Assembly (NCBI RefSeq): GCF_024494655.1
Contig: NZ_JANHDL010000006.1
Coordinates: forward strand, 62,001-126,000
DNA from: Halorubrum laminariae
GTDB taxonomy: Archaea; Halobacteriota; Halobacteria; Halobacteriales; Haloferacaceae
Direction of reading: 5' to 3'
DNA: 64,000 nt
Shown: in pieces, positions 51,685-64,000 of the stretch
Layout: every line of letters begins with the position of its first letter
How positions within the stretch are numbered: the stretch's first letter is position 1
Position numbers and translations under genes: made by a program
The notes under the pieces: model-generated
What the model was told of the DNA's origin: nothing
The model's database searches: none
What the model saw: the letters and a program-made list of their open reading frames with translations, nothing else

Positions 51685-52115
51685 GCGACGACGCGGCCGA
51701 CGCGGCCGACGCGGGCCCCGTGCCGGCGACGAACGCCGGCTACGACGAGTGGGTCGACGCGATCGCCGACGGCGAGGGGTACGCCCTCGTCTGTTCGAAC
51801 GGACACGGGTCGCTTCCGCCGCGCCGCGTGTGCCCCGAGTGCGGATCGACCGACCTCTCGCGCGAGCCGCTCGACGCGACGGGCACGGTCGAAACGTACA
51901 GCGTCGTGCACGTTCCCGCTCCGCGGTTCGCCGATGACGCGCCCTACGTGACCGCCATCGTCGACTTCGGACCGGTTCGAGTCACGGGCGTCGTGCGGGG
52001 GATCGATCCGGAACCGAACGCGATCGAGGCCGGCGACGAACTCGAAGCGTCCGTCGGAACGCGAGAGACGGACGGCGAGCGCATCGTCGTGTTTCGGCCG
52101 ACGGACGGGGCGTGA
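51681..52115 (+). CDS. Zn-ribbon OB-fold protein (DUF35), thiolase partner
   Basis: 144 residues from ATG 51681, overlapping the thiolase stop. Residues about 35-56 (ALVCSNGHGSLPPRRVCPECGS) form a rubredoxin-like zinc ribbon with Cys/His/CxxC. The OB fold follows (GTVETYSVVHVPAPRFADDAPYVTAIVDF). DUF35 proteins channel CoA between thiolase and HMG-CoA synthase in archaea. The coupling argues that it forms a complex with the thiolase. Confidence 0.9.
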   Translation: MSDDAADAADAGPVPATNAGYDEWVDAIADGEGYALVCSNGHGSLPPRRVCPECGSTDLSREPLDATGTVETYSVVHVPAPRFADDAPYVTAIVDFGPVRVTGVVRGIDPEPNAIEAGDELEASVGTRETDGERIVVFRPTDGA

Positions 52116-52148
52116 GGCGTCGCGGGACGGCAGGGAAGGTGAAACGGA

Positions 52149-52916
52149 CTACTCGGTGACGAGCAGTTCGACCTCGTGGCCGTCCTGATCCTTGGTGAAC
52201 GCGTAGTTGTGGTCGCACGACTCCGGATCGCGGTAGTCCGGCGCTTCTCGGCGCATGAGCGTCTCCCACGCGTCGTCGAGGTCGTCGACGCGGACGCAGA
52301 CGTGTCCCCAGCCGTCGCCCATGGTGTACTCGCGGCCGTCGTAGTTGTAGGTGAGTTCCAGTTTCATCGCCTCCTGCGGGGCGTCGTCGGGGGCTACGAA
52401 GTAGTTCGAGAAGGAGTCGGCCTCCCAGCGACCGGGGACCTCGGTGTGCTCGAACTTGCGGGTCCAGTAGCCGAGCGCCTCGTCGGCGTCCTCGACGCGG
52501 ATCATCGTGTGGTCGATGCTCCACGTCGCGCCGTAGTCGCGCTTGACGATCTCGATCTCGTGGCCGTCGGGGTCCTTCACGAACGCGTAGCGGTTCCCGC
52601 AGGACTCGGGGTCCCGGTAGTCGTCGACGCCCTCCTCCATCAGCTGGTCGTACGACTCCTGCAGGGCGTCCTCCGGAACGCGGACGGCGATGTGCCCCCA
52701 CGCGTCGCCGTTCTCGTAGGTGTGGTCGCCGTGGTTGTAGGTTACTTCGAGGAGCGCGCCGTCCTCGTGCATCTCCTCGGGACCGAGGTAGACGTTCGTG
52801 AACGTGTCGGCCTCCCAGCGGTCCTTCTCCTCGTAGTTCAGGTGCGTCTGGTACCAGTCGAGACTCTCCTCTAAGTCCTCGACGCGGATCATCACGTGAT
52901 CGAAGGTTCCGTCCAT
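52149..52916 (-). CDS. Tandem VOC-domain protein (glyoxalase/dioxygenase-like)
   Basis: 255 residues from ATG 52916. Two VOC modules occur in tandem: FDHVMIRVEDLEESLDWY...LLEVTYNHGD...GHIAVRV...GHEIEIVKRD, then IDHTMIRVEDADEALGYW...KLELTYNYDG...GHVCVRV...GHEVELLVTE. Each has the paired His/Glu metal positions. They are clearly related in sequence (both contain PDYRDPESC or DDYRDPESC), so they arose by duplication. Glyoxalase I-like lactoylglutathione lyase is the common annotation; haloarchaea use other thiols, so the real substrate is uncertain. Confidence 0.85.
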   Translation of the reverse strand: MDGTFDHVMIRVEDLEESLDWYQTHLNYEEKDRWEADTFTNVYLGPEEMHEDGALLEVTYNHGDHTYENGDAWGHIAVRVPEDALQESYDQLMEEGVDDYRDPESCGNRYAFVKDPDGHEIEIVKRDYGATWSIDHTMIRVEDADEALGYWTRKFEHTEVPGRWEADSFSNYFVAPDDAPQEAMKLELTYNYDGREYTMGDGWGHVCVRVDDLDDAWETLMRREAPDYRDPESCDHNYAFTKDQDGHEVELLVTE

Positions 52917-53060
52917 ACACCCCGGATATCGGGCGCTCGCCTCAAAAGCGTACTGAACCCCGTACCCACCCCCACGGGAGGGGGCCGACCGCACCCGGCT
53001 CGCGGACCGGTTGCGGTCGCAGGTCGGTGGAAACTTGTCGGTCCCGCTCGTCGTTCCGAC

Positions 53061-53492
53061 ATGAACGCCACGTATCTCCCGTACGCCCTACTCGCGATGG
53101 GGGCGTACGCGTTCGTCCCCCCGCTCATGCGCGTCGCCACCACGGGTCAGAACGGTGTCCCGAGCGATGTCGCCGTCGTCGTCTCGAATACGGTTCTCGT
53201 CGCGATGGCGCTCGGGGTACTGACGTACACGGATCAAGGTGTCACAGAGCCCCTCAGCTCGCCGAAGATTGGGTACGTGCTCGCGGCCGGACTGTTCCTC
53301 GGTATTGGTATCCTTGCGTTGTATCGGTCGCTCTCACTCGGACCGGTAAGCGTCGTGAGTCCGATCTTCGCCATGTTCCTCGTCTTCTCGTCGGTGGTCG
53401 GGTTCCTCCTCTTGGGAGAGACGTTCACGGCCCGAAAGGCGCTCGGGATCGTTCTCGCGGCCGCGTCGGTCTATCTCGTCTCGGGCGCGTGA
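53061..53492 (+). CDS. EamA/DMT-type half-transporter
   Basis: 143 residues from ATG 53061. Five spans: YLPYALLAMGAYAFVPPLMRV, VAVVVSNTVLVAMALGVLT, IGYVLAAGLFLGIGILALYRSLSLG, VSVVSPIFAMFLVFSSVVGFLLLG and ALGIVLAAASVYLVSGA. This is one EamA repeat; ordinary DMT carriers have two. It must dimerise, as EmrE/half-DMT proteins do. LGETFTARKALGIVL is the typical EamA end. Substrate unknown. Confidence 0.85.
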   Translation: MNATYLPYALLAMGAYAFVPPLMRVATTGQNGVPSDVAVVVSNTVLVAMALGVLTYTDQGVTEPLSSPKIGYVLAAGLFLGIGILALYRSLSLGPVSVVSPIFAMFLVFSSVVGFLLLGETFTARKALGIVLAAASVYLVSGA

Positions 53493-53534
53493 CGAAATTC
53501 CTTTACTCGGCACGGCAGTAGCGTCGACCCCGCA

Positions 53535-55067
53535 GTGGCCCGCCTCCCGAACCCCTTCCGCGCCGCGATCTGCTACATCGGCTTCGCGCTTGCGCGCGTC
53601 GGCCTGATCGACCGCCACCGAGTGGTCCGGACGGCCGACCTCGCGTGGCCGCGGATCGTCACGGGGATCGCCCGCATGTCGAAAAACGCCGTCGACGTGG
53701 CGATGGTCGGCGTCGCCGTGGGAACGAGCGCTGTCGCCGGTGTCGGATTCGCCGGTCCCTACTGGGGGCTCGCGTTCGCGATCGGCGGTGGCGTCGCCGG
53801 CGGCACCATCGCCCTAGTCTCACAGCGGTACAGCGCCGAGGCGTTCGCAGAACTCGGTGACGCTGTCCGGGCGAGCGTCCTCCTCGTCGTCGCCGTCACC
53901 GTCCCCGTCGCGGCCGGCTTCTGGACGTACTCGGCCGCCCTCATCGACGTCCTGAGCAGCAACGAGGTCGCGATCGCGTACGGCTCCGCGTACCTTCGGA
54001 TCGTCGGGCTGGGCGTCCCTTTCGCCGCGTTGAACCTCGTCGGGAGCCGCGCGCTCGTCGGTTGTGACGACGCCTACACCGCGATGCAGGTCCGCGCCGG
54101 GGGCGCGCTCGCGAACATCGTCTTGAGCGCGCTGTTCATCTTCGGTTTCGGGTGGGGCGTCGAGGGGGCCGCGGTCGGGACGGTGCTCTCGAACGTCGTC
54201 GCTGCGAGTGCCTTCGCCGTCGGGCTCGTTCGCGGCAGCGTGCCGGGGATCGGGTCGTTCCCGGTCTCGATCGACCCGTTCGGATCGTACCTGTCGCCGG
54301 ATATGCTCCGTGACCTCGTCGAGATCGGGCTGCCCGTCGGCGCGCGCAACCTCGTATGGACCGTCGCGGAGTTCCCGATGTTAGCCATCCTCGACGTGTT
54401 CGGGGAGAACACCGTCGCGGCGTTCGTCATCGCACGGCGCATCTGGGGGATCATGAACGCACCCGGCTGGGGCTTCGGGCTCGCGTCCTCCAGCCTCGTC
54501 GGTCAGGAACTCGGCGTCGAGCGCGTTGCCGAAGCGGAGGCGTACGCCCGCGACATCATCCGGTTTTCGGTGGCGACGTACATCGTCTTTGCGGCGCTGA
54601 CGGCCGTCTTCGCGACCGACATCGTCACGCTGTTCGCCGAGAGCCCCGACAGTCCCGAGATCCCGATCGCCGTCACCCTCGTGTACGCCGCCTGCGTCGC
54701 CGTCGTCTTCCAGGGCGTCTCCGGCGGGGCGGCGGGGCCGCTCGACGCCGCGGGCGACACGAAGATACCCTTCGCGAGCCAGTTCCTCGGAATGTTCTGC
54801 GTGTCTATCCCGCTCGCGTACGTCGGCGCGCACGACACAACGCCCGCGATCGACGTGCCGCTCGTCGGCATAACTATCCCCGAAATCGCGCTGCCCGCGA
54901 TCGGGCTGTGGGGGCTCTATCTAGCGTTTCTCGCCGAGACGACGATCCCCGCCGCGATCAACTACTGGCGGTTCCGGTCCGGGAAGTGGAAGAAGATAAG
55001 CGAGGCGTACCGGCCCGACGCTGCACCGGATGCTGACGCGGCTTCGGACCCGGCTCCAGACGAGTAG
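53535..55067 (+). CDS. MATE-family efflux transporter
   Basis: 510 residues from GTG 53535 (VARLPNPFRAAICYIGFALARVGLI). Twelve spans can be drawn. VDVAMVGVAVGTSAVAGVGFAGPY (about 50-70) and GGTIALVSQRYSAEA belong to the first repeat, and LVWTVAEFPMLAILDVFGENTVAAFVI with GFGLASSSLVGQELGVER (about 315-335) to the second, typical of archaeal MATE proteins. The acidic C-terminus (DAAPDADAASDPAPDE) is cytosolic. Cation-coupled export of drugs or metabolites. It converges with the Fe-ADH gene, leaving 252 bp in which I see no gene. Confidence 0.9.
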   Translation: MARLPNPFRAAICYIGFALARVGLIDRHRVVRTADLAWPRIVTGIARMSKNAVDVAMVGVAVGTSAVAGVGFAGPYWGLAFAIGGGVAGGTIALVSQRYSAEAFAELGDAVRASVLLVVAVTVPVAAGFWTYSAALIDVLSSNEVAIAYGSAYLRIVGLGVPFAALNLVGSRALVGCDDAYTAMQVRAGGALANIVLSALFIFGFGWGVEGAAVGTVLSNVVAASAFAVGLVRGSVPGIGSFPVSIDPFGSYLSPDMLRDLVEIGLPVGARNLVWTVAEFPMLAILDVFGENTVAAFVIARRIWGIMNAPGWGFGLASSSLVGQELGVERVAEAEAYARDIIRFSVATYIVFAALTAVFATDIVTLFAESPDSPEIPIAVTLVYAACVAVVFQGVSGGAAGPLDAAGDTKIPFASQFLGMFCVSIPLAYVGAHDTTPAIDVPLVGITIPEIALPAIGLWGLYLAFLAETTIPAAINYWRFRSGKWKKISEAYRPDAAPDADAASDPAPDE

Positions 55068-55319
55068 ACTCGGCCGGTGATTCACAAATAGTCGCCGTTG
55101 GAACCAGAATAGCTTAGATAACATCGCTGGCGGAGCGGCGGTGATCCCCGGAATCCAGCCGGAAGATTGCCGCCGCGAAGCAGCCGCGCCGCACCGTCAC
55201 ACAGCCTCCGCACCTCACGCCTCCCCAGCCTCGCGGTTCGCGCTCTTCGAGCGCTCACCGCGTCCCTCGCGCGGTGCTGCTCGGCCGCGAGACGGCCTCG
55301 CAGGCACGCGCCGACCGCA

Positions 55320-56537
55320 TTACCACGCGGCTCGCAACACGCCCTCGATCCCTTTTGGGGTCGCGTCGAGTCCGTCCGGCGCGCGGTCCATGCACCAGTC
55401 GTCGACGACGTACTCGGCGATGACCGGCAGGTCGTTCTCGGCGGTCTCCGGGAGCTCGCGCAGTCGCGAGGGGACCGCGAGGTCGTCGCGGACGGCAGCG
55501 ACCGCGGTGACGACATCCTCGGCGACCGCCTCGTCGGAGCGCCCCTCGGCGGCGACGCCGAGCCCGGCCGCGAGCGCGCGCCGGCTCCCGTCGACCTCCT
55601 CGAAGAGGTACGCGAGGACGTGGGGCGCGACGATCGCGTGGACGGCCCCCTGCTGAACGTCGTACCGCCGGGCGAATCCGTGGCCGACCGCGTGGATCAC
55701 GCTTATCTTGCGGTCGATCTGGACGAGCAGCGCGCCGGCGACGGCGCGGTCCATCGAGGCTTCGGGATCTGGGTGGGAGCGGTCGCCCGCGACGCCCGGC
55801 AGAGAGTCAGCGAGAAGCCGCAGCCCGTGAATCGCGGTCGCGTCGCTCACGGGCGTCGCGTCGGCGGCGTAGGGCGTCTCGATCCCCTTGTCGAACCCGT
55901 TCATCGCCGACCCCGCGAGCACCGACTCGGGGCTGGTCTCAAACAGCGCCGGGTCTGCTAGGTCCGCGATCGGCATCGGCGCGTCGCCGCTGACGGTCAA
56001 CGGCTGTCCGGTCGGCGAGGCGTCCGCCGACCGTACCACGAGCGACCCGCCCGTCGAGAGGTCGGCCCCCGCGAACGTCGTCGGGATCACGACGACCGGG
56101 ATGGTCGCTTCCGCGTCGGGGGCAAGCGGCCCGAGGTCGTCCGGCGACTCCTCGGCGGCCGCCCGGATCCGTTCGAGGTCGCGGCCGTCCGCGTCGAGCA
56201 TCGGGGCCTGCCGCGCCGTGTCGAGGCTGCTCCCGCCGCCGACGGCGACGAGGACGTCGGCTCCCGCGGCCGCTCGCTCGTCGAGGAGGTCGTACGCGTC
56301 CTCGATCCGCTTGTCGGGCGTCGTTCCGTCGAAGACACCGGCGAGCCGGTCGCCGAGCCCCTCGCGGATCGGGTCCATCAGGTCGTCGTTCGCGCCGACG
56401 TTCGACCCGCAGACGACGAGCGCGTCGTCGAGGCCGCGGTCGCCGAGGAACGCGCCGAGGTCCGCGGCGCGACCGCGCCCGTACAGTATCTCACAGCCGT
56501 GATACCCGTGCTCGAACGAGTCCGCGATCGGTAGCAT
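55320..56537 (-). CDS. Iron-containing alcohol dehydrogenase
   Basis: 405 residues from ATG 56537 (MLPIADSFEHGYHGCEILYGRG). NAD-binding GGGSSLDTARQAPML (about 104-118), then metal-binding ligands in NGFDKGIETPYAADATPVSD (about 215), HAVGHGFARRYDVQQGAVHAIVAPHVL (about 285) with the His pairs, and a late D. Group III ADH fold, Fe or Zn dependent, cytosolic. Substrate could be an aldehyde, glycerol or a butanol-like alcohol. It is divergent from the ligase-like gene with 180 bp between. The frame extends upstream to 56696 with unlikely sequence and was cut. Confidence 0.9.
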   Translation of the reverse strand: MLPIADSFEHGYHGCEILYGRGRAADLGAFLGDRGLDDALVVCGSNVGANDDLMDPIREGLGDRLAGVFDGTTPDKRIEDAYDLLDERAAAGADVLVAVGGGSSLDTARQAPMLDADGRDLERIRAAAEESPDDLGPLAPDAEATIPVVVIPTTFAGADLSTGGSLVVRSADASPTGQPLTVSGDAPMPIADLADPALFETSPESVLAGSAMNGFDKGIETPYAADATPVSDATAIHGLRLLADSLPGVAGDRSHPDPEASMDRAVAGALLVQIDRKISVIHAVGHGFARRYDVQQGAVHAIVAPHVLAYLFEEVDGSRRALAAGLGVAAEGRSDEAVAEDVVTAVAAVRDDLAVPSRLRELPETAENDLPVIAEYVVDDWCMDRAPDGLDATPKGIEGVLRAAW

Positions 56538-56717
56538 CGGCGAGGGGTACGGCGGGAACCGGCTTGTAGCTGTGGGAGGGCGCGTGTCGGTGCGGGTCGG
56601 ACGCGCCGACACACCGCCATCCGGCCGACTGGTCTCGGCCGCGATCGCCTCGGTCGCGTCCGCCGTGTCCCAAAGACCCAACCCGTTCGGGGCCACACCC
56701 TTCGAGGATCACGCAGC

Positions 56718-57578
56718 ATGCGCTCGTTTCCCTCGCTTCCGGTCGTCACCGGACCGCACGCTCCCGACGACCTCCTCGACGGCCACCTCTGGATCCTCGA
56801 ACTGATCGACGGGACTGGGCTCCGCTTCCGGATGGACGAATCCGGGCTGCTCCGATTCGGCGGTCCGGACGCGACGTACGCAGACGACGAGGACGTTCCG
56901 CTCGCGCTCCGACCCGCGGTCCGCCATGTCCGCGAGGCGTTCGATCGGGAGGCGCTCCGGGCCGCGGTCGACGACCCCGAAGGCGTCACGTTCCTCGGCG
57001 TTGCGACCCACCGCCGCGGCACCAACTACGACTGGGACCGCCTCCCGCCGTTCCTCGGGACCGATGTGTACTCGGCGGACGCGGACGCCTTTCGCCCGCC
57101 GGACGCTGTCGCGGCGATCTTCGACGGCGTGGGGGTCACCGCGGTAAACGCCGTCGAGCGCGAGGTGCACGCCCGAGACTTCGACCCGACTGACTACGCG
57201 ATCCCGGAGTCGGCGTGGCGTGACGGTCCTGCGGCTGGAGTGGATGTCCGGAACAAGCGCGGCGGCCGCGGGAAAATCGCTGGAGACGGCTGCGGTCGGG
57301 GCACGGCAGAAGACGAGGAGACAGACGCAGCGACGGACGGCAACGCGCTCGCTGAAACCCACGCGACGCCGGAACGGTTCGACCGCGTCGTCGCCGTCCT
57401 CGACCGGCGCGGCGATCCGGTGACGGTCGACGAACTCGCGGACCGAACCGTCGAGTCGATCGCTCGCGAGACCACCGTCAGCGTCGGCGACGGGAACGGA
57501 GTCGATACCGAGGCGCTTCGCGTTGCGGTCGTCGAGCGAGCGCGGGCGTATCTCGACGAGCGGACGGAAGAGTGGTGA
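56718..57578 (+). CDS. RNA-ligase-like nucleotidyltransferase protein lacking the motif I lysine
   Basis: 286 residues from ATG 56718. The layout resembles the RNA-ligase/nucleotidyltransferase fold: HLWILELIDGTGLRF (23-37) fits motif I, FLGVATHRRGTNYDWDRLPPFLGTDV (about 93-118) fits the motif III/IIIa region, and VDVRNKRGGRGKI (about 175-187) fits motif V. In the usual motif I (K-x-D-G) the nucleophilic Lys would be residue 29; here it is Leu (ELIDG). The C-terminus (residues about 210-286) is a helical domain. It may be a catalytically dead or altered ligase, or the fold match may be too generous. It lies directly upstream of gyrB. Confidence 0.6.
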   Translation: MRSFPSLPVVTGPHAPDDLLDGHLWILELIDGTGLRFRMDESGLLRFGGPDATYADDEDVPLALRPAVRHVREAFDREALRAAVDDPEGVTFLGVATHRRGTNYDWDRLPPFLGTDVYSADADAFRPPDAVAAIFDGVGVTAVNAVEREVHARDFDPTDYAIPESAWRDGPAAGVDVRNKRGGRGKIAGDGCGRGTAEDEETDAATDGNALAETHATPERFDRVVAVLDRRGDPVTVDELADRTVESIARETTVSVGDGNGVDTEALRVAVVERARAYLDERTEEW

Positions 57579-57597
57579 GCCGGCGGAGCGCCGGTAG

Positions 57598-63464
<5,867 letters not shown>

Positions 63465-63553
63465 GCGCGCCGCCTGAACTACTCATACAACACGCGTCGC
63501 GTTCGAAACGCCGCGTGGGCGGGATTCAAGTCCACCAGCGACGAGTCGCCACT

Positions 63554-63940
63554 ATGCATCGGCGTGAACTCCTCACCGCGACGGCCGCGCTCGCGAGCAT
63601 GGCAGCGGTCGCGGGCTGTCTCGGATCCGATGAGAACGACTCCGGACGACTCGACCTCACGGTCCGCAACGACGGCGACGCACCGGTCGATGTCGACGTG
63701 GTCGTGCGAGACGACGACGGGACAACGTACGAGGAGACGACTGACCGCGTCGACGCTGGCGTCGCCCGTGCGTTCGAGGTGACCGTCGGCGCGACGGGAC
63801 GCCACGAGGTCGTCGTCTCCGGAGGAGATTGGGAGGGACGGCTCGCGTGGGACACCGGCGTCTGCGCCACGTACGCCGGGACCGTCGCGGTCGACGCCGA
63901 CAACGTCTCGGTCGCCGGCGAGTGTCTCGATCCTCAGTAG
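63554..63940 (+). CDS. Predicted Tat-type lipoprotein
   Basis: 128 residues from ATG 63554. MHRRELLTATAALASMAAVAGC combines a twin-arginine pair (residues 3-4) with a lipobox (VAGC), the common haloarchaeal Tat lipoprotein signal; Cys22 would carry the lipid. The mature part is a small beta-sandwich (RLDLTVRNDGDAPVDVDVVV, AGVARAFEVTVGATGRHEVVV), with two further Cys (about 106 and 123) that may form a disulfide. Cell-surface exposed. No function known. Confidence 0.8.
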   Translation: MHRRELLTATAALASMAAVAGCLGSDENDSGRLDLTVRNDGDAPVDVDVVVRDDDGTTYEETTDRVDAGVARAFEVTVGATGRHEVVVSGGDWEGRLAWDTGVCATYAGTVAVDADNVSVAGECLDPQ

Positions 63941-63961
63941 GTATCTCCGAGAGTAGTCCGC

Positions 63962-64000
63962 CTACGACGCCTCCGCGATCGCTGCCGCGACCGCGTCGTA
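63962..64000 (-). CDS. C-terminal end of a gene running off the window
   Basis: On the minus strand the last codons read YDAVAAAIAEAS followed by TAG at 63962-63964. The Ala-rich helix-like end and the convergence with the lipoprotein gene suggest a real CDS, but nothing can be said about its product. Confidence 0.4.
   Translation of the reverse strand, partial: YDAVAAAIAEAS

Noticed and set aside
55068..55319. Possible small gene in the gap between MATE and Fe-ADH genes
   Set aside because: Open frames are short and Arg/Pro/Ala-rich, with no start signal or family feature; read as plain convergent intergenic DNA.

Overview
The window is a contiguous, GC-rich chromosomal stretch of a haloarchaeon, most likely of the Halorubrum/Haloferax group. 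The proteins are strongly acidic (high Asp/Glu, low Lys). Several starts are leaderless, lying 22-30 bp after TTTATA/CTTAT-like boxes. Signature archaeal genes are present: L44e, S27e, aIF2-alpha, Nop10, geranylgeranyl reductase, DacZ, and gyrB-gyrA as in Halobacteria. I placed about 62 protein genes (two cut by the window ends), two tRNAs and one intein. No CRISPR array, rRNA or complete insertion sequence was seen. Family names and synteny statements come from memory; no search was run. || LAYOUT. 1-3.2 kb: old yellow enzyme (partial), a 53-aa small protein, a scar of mobile-element character beside tRNA-Gly(GCC), an enoyl-CoA hydratase, a helical haloarchaeal protein and tRNA-Thr(GGT). 3.2-7.7 kb: a lower-GC, island-like stretch behind tRNA-Thr with an RHH/RelE toxin-antitoxin pair, a small membrane protein and a three-gene operon (anchored surface protein, MacB-type ATPase, FtsX-type permease). 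7.7-20 kb: housekeeping and conserved haloarchaeal genes, including a DUF418 membrane protein, a GATE-domain protein, a beta-propeller, an M29-like aminopeptidase, an XPB-like helicase, geranylgeranyl reductase, a wHTH/membrane protein pair, an M20 amidohydrolase and an S10 paralogue. 20-28 kb: NUDIX hydrolase, a nuclease-like DUF5787 protein and a divergent D-lactate oxidation locus (Dld-GlpC fusion opposite LutC and LutB-CCG), ending at a PRC-barrel gene that is probably cdpB1. 28-34.9 kb: small haloarchaeal proteins, a glycosyltransferase, an MFS transporter, a zinc-finger protein and an aldo/keto reductase. 35-41 kb: dacZ-mscS-like operon, then an alcohol dehydrogenase divergent from an amidohydrolase/DUF59 pair, and a membrane J-protein. 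41-48 kb: a TrxR-like flavoprotein, membrane proteins, a phosphoesterase, and mcmA1 and mce of the methylmalonyl-CoA route flanking an FNT-type channel. 48-50.4 kb: the translation operon rpl44e-rps27e-aif2a-nop10-pac2. 50.5-57.6 kb: thiolase plus DUF35 partner, tandem VOC protein, EamA half-transporter, MATE exporter, Fe-ADH and an RNA-ligase-like protein. 57.7-63.9 kb: gyrB (interrupted by an HNH intein), gyrA and a lipoprotein. || HOW GENES WORK TOGETHER. The lactate locus encodes two FAD/Fe-S or LUD/Fe-S enzymes that would feed electrons from lactate to the respiratory chain. McmA1 and Mce cover adjacent steps of propionyl-CoA metabolism. Thiolase/DUF35 form one acyl-CoA complex. DacZ makes c-di-AMP next to a mechanosensitive channel, fitting an osmo-signalling unit. 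|| MOST NOTABLE. The gyrB intein, its endonuclease region carrying about seven ~20-residue helical repeats; an AT-rich synonymous island with a palindrome later in gyrB; a PD-(D/E)XK-like pattern plus five cysteines in the DUF5787 protein; an RNA-ligase-like protein lacking the motif I lysine; a JAMM-like protein lacking one metal histidine; and a palindrome centred on the dacZ TATA box.
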